NCBI GenBank assembly: GCA_030562215.1
Contig: JAUPFL010000001.1
Location: 124,001 to 188,000 of the forward strand
Length of the DNA stretch: 64,000 bases
Direction of reading: 5' to 3'
Source of the DNA: Peribacillus frigoritolerans
GTDB lineage: Bacteria; Bacillota; Bacilli; Bacillales; DSM-1321
Under the pieces are notes generated by a model, which was given only the letters and a program-made list of their open reading frames with translations, was not told the DNA's origin and made no database searches. The translations under genes were made by a program, and so were the position numbers. Below are positions 10,517 to 19,772 of the stretch, piece after piece. Within the stretch, counting starts at the first letter, position 1. Each line of letters begins with the position of its first letter.

Positions 10517-10556
10517 AAGGTCAACCCAGTGATTTTCTACTGGTTGACCTTTTAAA
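10517..10556 (+). terminator. Terminator after brnQ
   Basis: A 13-bp stem AAGGTCAACCAGT-like / ACTGGTTGACCTT is followed by TTTT. Confidence 0.85.
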
Positions 10557-10651
10557 ATTGAATGTCGAGGCCTGGAACAGCCCTTTTAGCCCACCTAGTT
10601 CCTCTACTAAAAAGAGGCTGCTTAACGTAACCTTTTTAGTACAATCATTTT

Positions 10652-11584
10652 CTATTTATTTTTTACTTTAAGGGCCTTTATTACTTCTTCTGTTGCCTCA
10701 GCAATAAGCTCGTCGTTGTAATCAGCATCTTTTTTATCACGACTTGAAAGTACAGCAAGAACAATTGGATCTCCTTTTGATGGCCAAATGATTGAAATGT
10801 CATTTCGCGTACCATATGATCCTGCTCCAGTCTTATCAGCCACTACCCAACCTTTCGGCACTCCTGCACGAATTAACGCATCTCCAGTAGTATTTCTCTT
10901 CATCCAATCTATTAAAAGTTCACGTTTCTCAGTTGGAAGTGCATCTCCCAATGTAAAAGCCTGAAGACTAGTAGCAAGTGCCCTTGGTGTACTCGTATCG
11001 TGAGTTTCACCAGGATTAACTTCATTTAAATCCGGCTCAAATCGCTCAGGGTTGGTAACATTATCTCCAATTTTCTCCAGTGCTTTTTTAAATCCAGTCG
11101 GTCCCCCCAGTTGCTTAAGGATAAGGTTTCCAGCAGTATTGTCACTGTATCGAAGAGAAGCATCAGAAAGCTCCTTAAGAGTCATCCCCGTATCAACATG
11201 CTTTTCTGTAATCGGATTATAATTAACAAGATCCTCACGTGTATAGGTAATTCTTTGATTAAGTTCTTCTATTGATTTCTGTTGTAAAAGTGCTCCTACA
11301 GCTAGAGCCTTATGAGTAGATGCATAAGCAAAACGCTCATCTGGATGATAGGTTACTGTTTGGTTTGTGCCAGTATCCAACGCAAAGACACCAAGTTTAG
11401 CATCATATTTTTCTTCAAGCTTAGCAAAATGATGATTATTGGCACTTTCTTGTTTTTTAGGTTTAGCTATTTCAGCATTAACGTTATTGTTTGAACAACC
11501 TACAAGCGTTGCACATGAAAGAAATAGAACAGGCATAATTTTTCTGAATGCGGAAGTACTAAAAATGTTTCTCAATGATTTCAT
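10652..11584 (-). CDS. bla: Class A beta-lactamase, lipoprotein type
   Basis: A 310-residue serine beta-lactamase that hydrolyses penicillins outside the membrane. It has a signal segment with a lipobox (LVGC, residues 27-30), the active-site STHK (S70-x-x-K73), YSDN (the 130 loop), the omega-loop ERFEPDLNE (E166 region) and DKTGAG (the 234 box). It resembles the Bacillus penicillinases. It is divergent from blaR1, and the shared 290-bp gap carries three BlaI-type operators, so expression should be penicillin-inducible. The frame is intact. Confidence 0.95.
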   Translation of the reverse strand: MKSLRNIFSTSAFRKIMPVLFLSCATLVGCSNNNVNAEIAKPKKQESANNHHFAKLEEKYDAKLGVFALDTGTNQTVTYHPDERFAYASTHKALAVGALLQQKSIEELNQRITYTREDLVNYNPITEKHVDTGMTLKELSDASLRYSDNTAGNLILKQLGGPTGFKKALEKIGDNVTNPERFEPDLNEVNPGETHDTSTPRALATSLQAFTLGDALPTEKRELLIDWMKRNTTGDALIRAGVPKGWVVADKTGAGSYGTRNDISIIWPSKGDPIVLAVLSSRDKKDADYNDELIAEATEEVIKALKVKNK

Positions 11585-11739
11585 TTAAATTCAACCTCTT
11601 TCTAAAAAGTATTTATTATGTATTCTCCTGGGATAGCAGCCGGATCTTTAACTCTTGCACCCTATCTTTTGTTCATGGTGTAGACCTCCTGACTTTTTGA
11701 TTAGACTCTTATGTACGAATTGAAAAAGTTTTAACGGAT

Positions 11740-11785
11740 TACATTTGTAGTCTTATTACATCTGTAGTACAGTATTACATATGTA
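11740..11785. promoter_or_regulatory. Three BlaI operators in the bla/blaR1 divergent gap
   Basis: Three TACA-N2-TGTA dyads sit at 11740-11749, 11757-11766 and 11776-11785. They are about 17-19 bp apart, which places BlaI dimers on similar helix faces. TACAnnTGTA is the known BlaI/MecI core. Confidence 0.85.
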
Positions 11786-11875
11786 ATCAAATAAAGTCAA
11801 TTCTTTATTTTTTCACCCTCAAGCCACGATAAAAATGCTATATACCTGTTTTTTAAAATTTATAAGTCAAGAGAG

Positions 11876-13702
11876 TTGGTATTGAAGGACATGTTTTTAA
11901 CTCATTTTATAATAGGTCTATTGGTGTCTTCATTTTCCGTTACTGTTATTCTACTTATACGAAAATGGTTTGGCAGACAATTAACAGCAAAATGGCACTA
12001 TCATTTGTGGATGTTTCTTTTTATGGCTTTAGCCCTTCCATTGATACCTACTGATTTATATAATTTCAGTACCCTCTTTAGCGGTGGGGATACATATCAG
12101 GCTAATGCACCCAGCTCTAATATGAACATAAATGGAACTGATATGATGCATGGCCTGCACCTTATACAAGACTTTTCCGTATCGGTCAATCGGCCGGACC
12201 TGTCCTTACTTAATATTGGAGTGGTGGGTCTTTGGATGGCAGGGATGCTTTTATTTACCTTTACCATGGTTCGTGGATGGCTCACACTTAGAAGGATAAA
12301 GAATTATTCTTCTCCGTTTTCCAATCAAGAAGTTCTCGTGCTTTTCGAAGAATGCAAGAAAAGACTACAGATTAAAAAATCAATAAAGATTGTTTTTTCG
12401 AAAAGAGTCCAATCTCCAATGATATTCGGACTTTTTCAAACATATATCGTCTTACCTTCCCAGCATGAAAACTGGCTTAGCTTGAAAAATTATGAGTATA
12501 TCTTTCTACATGAACTAAGTCACTATAAAAACAAGGATTTGCTGACAAATTACGTGATATTGTTCTATCAAATCATTTATTGGTTTAATCCCCTTGTCTG
12601 GCTTGCTTTTAGAGAAATGAGATTGGATCGGGAAATCGCATGTGATACATCTGTTTTACAGTTACTAGATGATAATTCATTTAGTGAATATGGAAATACA
12701 ATCATTAATTTTTTGGATCTTTCAAAACGGTCAAGTAAGCTACAGATAGTGACACATTTAAACGGTTCGAAGCTTCAAATCAAAAAACGAATTGAACGAA
12801 TTTCTGCCTATAAACATTCCACAAAAAAACCAATAAGAAAAAGCGTCTTTATTTATGTTTTGGCCAGTATCATTTTGACAATCCAATTACCTTTCGTTTC
12901 CGCATTTGCGACGGAAAACGACCGATACTATTTTAATAATGATGGAGTGGTTTTTGAGGATTTTCATCAATTCTTTAAAGGGTATGAAGGAAGCTTTGTT
13001 TTATATGATCATGACGCACAGCAATATCGCATTTATAATGAAGAGAAAAGTACGTTGCGGGTATCACCTGATTCCACATATAAAATCTATAGTGCCTTAT
13101 TTGCACTGGAAGCAAATGTGATATCACCCGAAGAATCCACCCTTTCATGGGATGGGACGGAGCAACCCTATGACGCTTGGAATATGGATCAGGATGTTTC
13201 ATCTGCTTTACAAAATTCTGTAAACTGGTATTTCCAAGAATTAGATCGCAGAACAGGATTTGAAACAATACAATCCAATCTACAAGCGATAAACTATGGA
13301 AATTCCGATATATCTGGGGAATTGGGCGAATTCTGGCTCGAATCCTCATTGAAAATTTCTCCAGTCGAGCAAGTCCAACTGCTGCAAGCCTTTTATTACA
13401 ATCAATTGGGATATAATGAAATGCATATCCAAGCTGTAAAGGAAGCACTACTCTTAGAAAAGAGTGAGGAAGCTCGCCTATCAGGAAAAACAGGTACAGG
13501 AACAGTGAATGGAAAAAACATCAATGGTTGGTTTATCGGGTATGTAGAGACGAAGAACAATACTTATTTCTTTGCTACCAATATACAAAATGAAGATGAT
13601 TCATCTGGGAGCAAGGCAGGAGAAATTACTTTATCAATTTTAAAAGATTTAGGAATCTATAAAGAAAATGGAGGGGAGAAAAATGGAGAAAAACATTCCT
13701 AG
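11876..13702 (+). CDS. blaR1: BlaR1 penicillin sensor-transducer
   Basis: A 608-residue membrane sensor. The N-terminal half has four membrane segments and the M56 zinc-protease motif HELSHYKNKD, followed by REMRLDREIACD. The C-terminal extracellular penicillin-binding domain has STYKIY (the acylated S-x-x-K) and SGKTGTG. Beta-lactam acylation activates the protease, which leads to loss of BlaI. Its start is uncertain: TTG 11876, TTG 11882 or ATG 11891. It overlaps blaI by about 20 bp, indicating translational coupling. Confidence 0.93.
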   Translation: MVLKDMFLTHFIIGLLVSSFSVTVILLIRKWFGRQLTAKWHYHLWMFLFMALALPLIPTDLYNFSTLFSGGDTYQANAPSSNMNINGTDMMHGLHLIQDFSVSVNRPDLSLLNIGVVGLWMAGMLLFTFTMVRGWLTLRRIKNYSSPFSNQEVLVLFEECKKRLQIKKSIKIVFSKRVQSPMIFGLFQTYIVLPSQHENWLSLKNYEYIFLHELSHYKNKDLLTNYVILFYQIIYWFNPLVWLAFREMRLDREIACDTSVLQLLDDNSFSEYGNTIINFLDLSKRSSKLQIVTHLNGSKLQIKKRIERISAYKHSTKKPIRKSVFIYVLASIILTIQLPFVSAFATENDRYYFNNDGVVFEDFHQFFKGYEGSFVLYDHDAQQYRIYNEEKSTLRVSPDSTYKIYSALFALEANVISPEESTLSWDGTEQPYDAWNMDQDVSSALQNSVNWYFQELDRRTGFETIQSNLQAINYGNSDISGELGEFWLESSLKISPVEQVQLLQAFYYNQLGYNEMHIQAVKEALLLEKSEEARLSGKTGTGTVNGKNINGWFIGYVETKNNTYFFATNIQNEDDSSGSKAGEITLSILKDLGIYKENGGEKNGEKHS

Positions 13703-14063
13703 CATATCAGAATCAGAATGGGAAATCATGAACGTGCTTTGGGATAAAGCCCCTCAAACAGCAAATGACATCATAGTTTCCTTACAGGAGAGTACGCACT
13801 GGAAGCCGAAAACCATACGCACCCTTCTAGATCGATTGGTTCAAAAAGATGTAGTGGGTGTTAATAAAAATCTAAGAGTTTACACCTTTTACCCGCTCTA
13901 TACACAGGAAGAGTGCCAGCGTGCCGAGACCGAATCATTTATCAACCGTATCTATGGAGGTACCTTGAAATCCATGCTTGTCCAATTCATCCAGGAAGAT
14001 ACCCTGTCTGATGATGATGTCAATGAACTACGCTTTATTTTAAATAAGAAACCTAAAAAGTAA
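13683..14063 (+). CDS. blaI: BlaI repressor of the penicillinase regulon
   Basis: A winged-helix repressor of 126 residues from ATG 13683 (behind GGAGGGGA), or 131 from 13668. It has ISESEWEIMNVLWDKAPQTANDI and the recognition segment KPKTIRTLLDRLVQKD. It binds the TACAnnTGTA sites at 11740-11785 and silences bla and its own operon until BlaR1 signals. It is the last gene of the blaR1-blaI operon and is followed by a terminator. Confidence 0.93.
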   Translation: MEKNIPSISESEWEIMNVLWDKAPQTANDIIVSLQESTHWKPKTIRTLLDRLVQKDVVGVNKNLRVYTFYPLYTQEECQRAETESFINRIYGGTLKSMLVQFIQEDTLSDDDVNELRFILNKKPKK

Positions 14064-14073
14064 TAATATTAAA

Positions 14074-14106
14074 AAGCGATTTGGAATTTATCCAAATCGC
14101 TTCTTT
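14074..14106 (+). terminator. Terminator after blaI
   Basis: A stem AAGCGATTTGGA / TCCAAATCGCTT with a five-base loop is followed by a T-rich stretch. Confidence 0.85.
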
Positions 14107-14198
14107 CGGTCGAAATGGCTAATTATAGGAAAAAATCAGTTTAAGTAATGTTATGATCGCAAGTACTATAAAACCCTCTTATAAAGCACGATTACGGA

Positions 14199-14690
14199 TC
14201 AAAAAATCCAGTTGAAAAGAGTGTAAACTCCGATTAATGCAAAGAGAATTGTTAATATTATGATTGAGAAGCAACCCAAACTAAACAAATTATCTTTCAG
14301 TTGATCGTCAGGTCGTTCCAACAGACTCTCTTTCACTTTATTCTGTATAGGCGAAATTACCTGATCCAATTCCAGTCTTATTAAAATTTCATTATCACCT
14401 TTAAATTTCAGAGCTCGTGCTATTCTTAAAGGATCGTTTCCCATGGATTTTTCGAATAAAATACACGCTTTTACCATCTCTGATGTCTTATTCTTTTCTA
14501 AATACCAGTAACGACCTGCCATTGAAGGATATTTCAATGCAAAATAGATGTCCCCCAACCTTCTGCGGAGTTCTAACTCATTAGGATATGTCGAAATTAA
14601 CCCATGTAGCCTATCCCTTGCTTTCCCTAAATCATTTTTTTCAATGTCCTCTTCTATCTTTTTAATCGTTTTAACAGGTACCTTTTCTAT
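14199..14690 (-). CDS. DUF6584-like protein, start unclear
   Basis: The minus strand reads EKVPVKTIKKIEEDIEK, ARDRLHGLISTYPNELEL, then LGDIYFALKYPSMAGRYWYLE and KACILFEKSMGNDPLRIARAL, ending with a hydrophobic tail (SIIILTILFALIGVYTLF). This matches the DUF6584 small TPR-like proteins of Bacillus, of unknown function. No start codon is in frame at the expected place near 14690, so an indel near the 5' end is likely. A downstream TTG (14558) would lose the first third. Confidence 0.65.
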   Translation of the reverse strand: MEKVPVKTIKKIEEDIEKNDLGKARDRLHGLISTYPNELELRRRLGDIYFALKYPSMAGRYWYLEKNKTSEMVKACILFEKSMGNDPLRIARALKFKGDNEILIRLELDQVISPIQNKVKESLLERPDDQLKDNLFSLGCFSIIILTILFALIGVYTLFNWIF

Positions 14691-14750
14691 ACAATCACCC
14701 CATTATCTTTTTCTTTATAGTCTTTATTTCTAGATAGTTCTAAATAGTTC

Positions 14751-14784
14751 CTTCTTCAACAACCTGCACCTTTAGTTCCATAAG
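14751..14784 (+). repeat. Degenerate left half of the array repeat
   Basis: The sequence ttcaacaacctgcacctttagttccataag aligns with the left hairpin and its 3' tail. Middle and right hairpins are absent. Confidence 0.55.
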
Positions 14785-14796
14785 ACTTATGTAGAG

Positions 14797-14827
14797 GTGA
14801 CATATACTGTGACATATACTGTGACAT
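14797..14827 (+). repeat. Short tandem repeat, unit tgacatatactg
   Basis: The 12-bp unit tgacatatactg occurs twice in a row and is followed by a partial third unit (tgacata). I see no function for it. Confidence 0.6.
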
Positions 14828-14833
14828 AAAAAA

Positions 14834-14852
14834 TAGACGGTTTTACCGTCTA
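14834..14852. terminator. Small hairpin, possible terminator
   Basis: A seven-bp stem TAGACGG/CCGTCTA with a five-base loop. An A run on one side fits termination of minus-strand transcription from upstream genes. Confidence 0.4.
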
Positions 14853-14936
14853 ATAGATTGCACTAGTTTTCTTAATAAAAAATAAACCTAAGATTACGAA
14901 AAGAGAAAATAGAACTAATTGGAATACTTAGCAACC

Positions 14937-16078
14937 TTAGTCAAACATATATGATCTTTTTCGATAGCTTATTGAAAAGATTAATCCCATTGCTAACATA
15001 TTGCCCATTAATGAGCTTCCTCCATAACTTATAAAAGGTAAAGGTATTCCTGTTATAGGTACTAGGCCTATATTCATTCCGACATTCTCAAAAACATGGA
15101 AAAAAATCATAGAAGTAACACCGGTACATATGAAAGATTCAAAACTATTTTTTACTTCTAGAGCTAACTTCACTATACCCGAAATAAGGAGAAAATAAAT
15201 TGTTACTACAATACTAGCCCCAAAGAAACCATATTTAGAAGAAATAACGCTAAATATAAAATCCGTATGTGCTTCAGGAACATATATTCCCTTTTCCAGA
15301 TAACCGTAAACCCCTCCTGAACCAATGGCTAATAATGCTTTGGTTAAATTATAACCTTCACCTGATGCATAAGATTCTGGATCAATCCAAGCATAAATCC
15401 TTCCTAATTGATATGTTGCGAATCCCATTGATTGAAGCATTTCAGGGTTAAAAAAGACTAAGTATATAAGGATGCCAGCAATTAAGGAAATAATAATAAA
15501 AATAACACTAATTATTTTCCATGATATTCCCGAAACAATAAAAATCCCTGTAAAAATACATATTAATACTAAAGACGTACCTAAATCCGGTTGTAGCATA
15601 ATTAAAAGTATGGGAAGAGCTGTAGCAGCTCCCATCTTAATTAATAGTAACAAATCCGTTTTTAAAGTTTTATCTAAATATTTACCATGATGTTTTTGTA
15701 CCAAGAAACTTAAACAAATTATTAAAGATATTTTTGTGAATTCAGCTGGTTGTAGAGATCCGATTCCCGGAAGTTGAAACCAACTTTTAGCTCCATTTAT
15801 TTCACGAGCTATTGATTCAGGTGCCAAAATTAACGCGATCAATAGAATTATGCTAAATGAGTAAATAAACCAATTCAAGCGCAATATCTGTTCAGAATCT
15901 AAATACATCATTCCTAAAATTATTCCGGCTCCTACTATATACCAAGTTATTTGTCTAAATAAAAATTCCCTTCATATTGACCAAAATCTTGAGCATTTAA
16001 TATAGCAATACAACTTGTTATAAATAGTAAAAGTAAAAGTGTAATCAGGTTGTAATCTAATTTATTTTTTGAATTCAT
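14937..16078 (-). CDS. FtsW/RodA/SpoVE-family cell-wall polymerase, one frameshift
   Basis: SEDS proteins polymerise peptidoglycan glycan strands. The merged product is about 380 residues with ten membrane segments. Landmarks are NGAKSWFQLPGIGSLQPAEFTK, LLIMLQPDLGTSLVL, EAHTDFIFSVI and the end motif GIPLPFISYGGSSLM. The ATG at 16078 lies behind AAGGGG. The N-terminal stretch MNSKNKLDYNLITLLLLL is in another frame, joined by one T at the run near 15965. It is an extra paralogue outside any visible cell-division cluster, so its partner PBP is unknown. Confidence 0.85.
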
Positions 16079-16149
16079 GAATTTCCCCTTGTAAATATTT
16101 GTTTATTTTATAATTTAGTTGCAGGACCTGTATCCTTTTTACGAGAAAA

Positions 16150-17046
16150 CTAATTGTTGGGCAGTTGGATGCCACGCCAGCCGCTTACATCGCATTGGCC
16201 ATATCCATTATCACCCACAGCTACCACCGTGCCGTCCGATTTAAGACCGACGGTATGGGCACAACCCGCCGCAATCGCCACAATATCGCGCCAATCACTT
16301 ACATTACATTGGCCATACTCATTCCAACCCACAGCCGCCACAGTACCGTCTGATTTAAGACCGATTGTATGATTACTACCCACCGCTATCGCCATAATAC
16401 CGTGCCAGCCGCTTACATCACATTGGTCATTTTTATTCCAACCCACAGCTACCACCGTGCCGTCCGATTTAAGACCGATTGTATGAAGATAACCCGCCGC
16501 GACCGCTACAATATCGCTCCAGCCGCTTACATTGCATTGGAGATACCGATTATTACCCACAGCCTTCACCGTTCCGTCCAATTTAAGACCTATGGTATGC
16601 CAGTCACCCGCCGCGACCGCCACAATATCATGCCAGCCGCTTACATTGCATTCAACTTCATTATTTCGGCCCACAGCTACCACCGTGCCATCCGATTTAA
16701 GACCAATGGTACGACGCCAACCTGCCGCGACCGCTACAATATCGCGCCAGTCGTTTACATCACATTGGTTATGCTTATTCCAACCCACAGCCGCCATAGT
16801 ACTGTCAGATTTAAGACCGATTGTATGAGCATTCCCCGTGTTCGTCGCCATATGAACATTACCAGCCGCGACCGCCACAATATCGCTCCAGCCGCTTACA
16901 TCACATTGGCCATATTTATTATCACCCACAGCTTTCACCGTTCCGTCAGATTTAAGCCCAACGGTATGACGACGCCCTGCCGCTATGGTATCTTTAGGCC
17001 ACCGTTTCACCTTTAACAGCGCTTCTTTCGGTGAAATGTAATCCAT
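16150..17046 (-). CDS. RCC1-like seven-repeat beta-propeller protein
   Basis: 298 residues made almost wholly of seven repeats of about 40 residues, built on IVAVAAG..HTIGLKSDGTVVAVG..QCDVSGW. This is the RCC1/alpha-tubulin-suppressor pattern, and seven units would close one propeller. Unit 2 is nine residues longer (an insert of about MATNTGNAH). No signal peptide is visible. The RBS AAGGAGG precedes the ATG. The head is KEALLKVKRWPKD and the tail ILPNN-like. Its ligand is unknown; RCC1 folds in bacteria usually bind proteins or carbohydrates. It lies just downstream of an array repeat. Confidence 0.85.
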   Translation of the reverse strand: MDYISPKEALLKVKRWPKDTIAAGRRHTVGLKSDGTVKAVGDNKYGQCDVSGWSDIVAVAAGNVHMATNTGNAHTIGLKSDSTMAAVGWNKHNQCDVNDWRDIVAVAAGWRRTIGLKSDGTVVAVGRNNEVECNVSGWHDIVAVAAGDWHTIGLKLDGTVKAVGNNRYLQCNVSGWSDIVAVAAGYLHTIGLKSDGTVVAVGWNKNDQCDVSGWHGIMAIAVGSNHTIGLKSDGTVAAVGWNEYGQCNVSDWRDIVAIAAGCAHTVGLKSDGTVVAVGDNGYGQCDVSGWRGIQLPNN

Positions 17047-17103
17047 CTTTTACCTCCTTGAAAACAAGACCTATTTTATTATTGTATCACTTTTGCTTGT
17101 TAT

Positions 17104-17190
17104 ACTGACCTGCCCCTTTAGTTCCATAAAAAAAGTGCTGCCTTAAAGACAGCTCCAATCTTCAGCTAAAGCAACTGTTAGTTCATTAAG
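17104..17190 (+). repeat. Array repeat, complete
   Basis: Three hairpins are present: left loop CTGCCCC with a TTTAG arm, middle AGTGCTGCC..GACAGCT, and right CTAAAGCAACTGTTAG with a TTCATTAAG tail. Its middle is shared with the copy at 17962, and the two bracket ccdA. Confidence 0.9.
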
Positions 17191-17192
17191 AC

Positions 17193-17899
17193 TTAGAAAC
17201 CAGTAAAGCCACCAAATACATTATTTGTGAGAAAAGATGTGATATTGGTCATCCAATCAAAAAACAAGACACCCCCCATTAGAATTGTTAAATAACCACC
17301 AATTTGAGTTATTTTGCGGTTATATTTTTTATCCATCCTGATTTTCCTATAAAAAATGACATTGTTAAGAACGGTAAGGAAAACCCAAGTATATAAGCAA
17401 TCATATATACTAAACCCTGGCCAGTCGATAAACCAAGTGTTATAACGGCACCTAATATTGGTCCTATGCAAGGAGTCCAACCAGCAGCATATCCTATTCC
17501 AATTAGAATAGAACCTATATAACCAGACGGGCGATTTTTAAAATTTATTTTCCTGTCCATCATTAAGAATTTTGGTTGAAAAATCCCAACAATCATTAAA
17601 CCAAAAATAATTATCAAAATAGCCCCTACCTGTCTAATTAAATCAATATATTCATAAAAGAGATCGTAAATAAAGGAAGTTGATAACCCTAATATTACAA
17701 AAATAATAGAAAATCCAATCAAAAAGAATAAGGTATGAAGCATTGGTCTGCGGTTTAATTTGTTATTATCTTCTTTTAATTCACTAACTGATAATCCTGT
17801 AATATATGATAAAAACGCAGGATATAAGGGCAAACAGCAAGGAGATATAAAAGAAAGTACCCCTGCACCAAAAGATAAAAAATATTTAAGTCTCCCAAT
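17193..17899 (-). CDS. ccdA: CcdA thiol-disulfide membrane transporter, one frameshift
   Basis: CcdA carries reducing equivalents across the membrane for cytochrome c maturation and spore synthesis. Landmarks are GAGVLSFISPCCLPLYPAFLS (redox cysteine), GYAAGWTPCIGPILGA (second redox cysteine) and a GGFTGF end. An A6 run near 17315 breaks the frame before TQIGGYLTILMG. The reading frame upstream has no ATG/GTG/TTG; ATT at 17899, eight bases after GGAGGAAA, gives IGRLKYFLSFGAG and is the probable (rare) start. The stop abuts the 17104 repeat, and the gene is bracketed by two near-identical repeats. Confidence 0.85.
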
Positions 17900-17961
17900 C
17901 TAATTTCCTCCAGTTTTGATTTTCTCTTGTATATAACTTTACCATATTTATCTATATCCTC

Positions 17962-18045
17962 TTAAACTACTCTGCCCCGTTAGTTCCATAAAAAAAGTGC
18001 TGCCTTAAAGACAGCTCCAATCTTCAGCTACGCACCCGTTAGTTA
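17962..18045 (+). repeat. Array repeat, complete
   Basis: The left hairpin has loop CTGCCCC, the middle is AGTGCTGCC..GACAGCT, and the right is CTACGCACCCGTTAGTT. It follows the 5' end of ccdA. Confidence 0.9.
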
Positions 18046-18212
18046 ACACACAGAGGATATAAGACTATTGTAGAGTTGACCAATATTCGTAATCTGTTTA
18101 AATTTTGCTATATTTTTTTCAAAAAAACAATATAGGAAAATAGGTAGGTACTGCTATTCCTACAATTAAAGATGCCCAATAATAACGTACTTTTAATTAA
18201 ATTGTTGTATGG

Positions 18213-18662
18213 TCAATGTTTTTGATTCTCTTTATTAGATAGGTATTCTGCTACATCTTTTGGAACTTTAAAATTTAAATGTAGTTTCTTGGTTCTAAGT
18301 TCGATATAAGGGCTATCTTTATATGTAATAATTGTAGCGATTTGTTTAAGTTCCTTTTTATCTGTATTTGGCTCTCCTAGTTTGACTGTATCTTCTTGGT
18401 ACATCTTATAAATATACCCTTCAGTTGAATTTGAAGGAGTATCTGCAATAAGCCATTTATTAATTTTAAGTGTATTAACAAATTCATTCACTTCATCTTG
18501 ATTGTCTATAACGCTTAAAACCAATTCTGGATTTTCTTCTGACGATACTTCTATCTTTTGGGATTTATAAAGCCCAGGGTCTTCTTTCAGATCTTTTTTT
18601 TCATTGCTGCACCCGAATAAAAGTACAGAAACAAATATAAATATCATAGAAATTTTTTTCAT
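18213..18662 (-). CDS. Hypothetical lipoprotein, 149 aa
   Basis: The start MKKISMIFIFVSVLLFGCSN gives a lipoprotein signal with the lipobox LFGC. The ATG at 18662 follows AAGGCAAG; an upstream ATG at 18698 lacks support. The mature part is acidic then basic (SSEENPELVLSVIDNQDEV, KKLHLNFKVPKDVAEYL). The family is not recognised. It lies in the same direction as the VOC gene upstream. Confidence 0.7.
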   Translation of the reverse strand: MKKISMIFIFVSVLLFGCSNEKKDLKEDPGLYKSQKIEVSSEENPELVLSVIDNQDEVNEFVNTLKINKWLIADTPSNSTEGYIYKMYQEDTVKLGEPNTDKKELKQIATIITYKDSPYIELRTKKLHLNFKVPKDVAEYLSNKENQKH

Positions 18663-18718
18663 ACTTGCCTTCCCCCTCAAAGAATCAAAACCATACACTC
18701 ACTAAATAAAGAAAATTT

Positions 18719-19402
18719 TCACCTTTCCCGATACACCTGAAATTCATTATCAGGATTGATGATTATTTTATTGTTATTTATTAATGTAATTTCAAGAGGA
18801 AATATGGCAGATGTTTTATCGGAAAATATCCACCTTCTACCAGGTTGGGCTAATATGATAAATATTCCATTCCTTCTTTCACCCATGAAATTAAGGGATT
18901 TTTTACTTATTGTATTATTGTCACGCTCGTACACACCAATTTCATTTAATTTTTCGCTCACACCTATAGTGTCTTCTACAATTAAACCTATTTCACTTAT
19001 GTTTAAAATGCTTTTAACCGAAAAAGGCTCCATACTATCTTCAGCAATTTCATATCTTGAAATAAATTCTACTATATTACCAGAAGGATCATAGAAGTAT
19101 AGAGCATGGGCAGGTAAATGAGCAAAATCAGCTTCATCTACCCCATCTTCAACCAGTAAACTTACTCTTTCTTTTGCCCATGATTTTGCCTCATTAAATT
19201 TGTTAGCCGGTATGTTAAAAGCAAAATGATAATAGGGGTCACCTTTTACTTCTTTTGTTGTAAACTCAAATTCACCTGTACCAACAGCAATTCGAAAGCT
19301 ATTCTTATCTTCATTAATGAGAGAAAAACCTAACGTTCCAATATAGAAATTTTTCATTTGCATTAAACTTTTAGTCTGTAAAACAATCGATTTAATTTCC
19401 AT
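18719..19402 (-). CDS. VOC (glyoxalase-like) family protein, 227 aa
   Basis: The N-terminal half carries a VOC module: SIVLQTKSLMQMKNFYIGTLG, YHFAFNIP and HALYFYDPSGNIVEFISR. The C-terminal half (SVKSILNISEIGLIVEDT) begins a second, weaker module. VOC proteins coordinate a metal through histidine and glutamate pairs and act as lyases, dioxygenases or drug-binding proteins; the substrate here is unknown. The ATG at 19402 follows GGGAGGTG. Confidence 0.75.
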   Translation of the reverse strand: MEIKSIVLQTKSLMQMKNFYIGTLGFSLINEDKNSFRIAVGTGEFEFTTKEVKGDPYYHFAFNIPANKFNEAKSWAKERVSLLVEDGVDEADFAHLPAHALYFYDPSGNIVEFISRYEIAEDSMEPFSVKSILNISEIGLIVEDTIGVSEKLNEIGVYERDNNTISKKSLNFMGERRNGIFIILAQPGRRWIFSDKTSAIFPLEITLINNNKIIINPDNEFQVYRER

Positions 19403-19556
19403 TGATAATAACACCTCCCTTGCATATCTAATTATGTGAGTAAGCCATTTATAAAACGTACTGACATTCTGATTAAATCATAAATATCATTTTAAGTAAA
19501 TTTATTCTATTTTTACCTATATATACTAAACAACCTTATTGTTGCTGTTGAAATCT

Positions 19557-19643
19557 AGTCACTGCCCCTTTAGCTGCATAAGAAAAGGAGCTGCTGATCA
19601 GCTCCTGATAATGTAGTAAAACATCTGTTAATTCATTCATTAA
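19557..19643 (+). repeat. Array repeat with altered middle hairpin
   Basis: The left arm is CACTGCCCCTTTAG, the middle stem is GGAGCTGCTGATCAGCTCC, and the right end is reduced to acatctgttaattcattcattaag. Confidence 0.75.
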
Positions 19644-19772
19644 GAAAAGCATGTCTTATTAAAGAACCGCTCCCTTTTGTTGAGAACCGACAATATTATT
19701 AAAAGCTTTGAAGCTTGTTCACGCGTTTATTGCAATAAAGAAATCCGTTAGCGCAATTAATGTTAGATGCAC

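Noticed and set aside
12975..13448. 157-aa minus-strand ORF within blaR1
   Set aside because: It overlaps the sensor domain of blaR1 in antisense and lacks protein-like features.
16154..17016. Plus-strand ORFs opposite the RCC1 gene
   Set aside because: They are antisense frames kept open by the repetitive minus-strand gene; no RBS and no family pattern.
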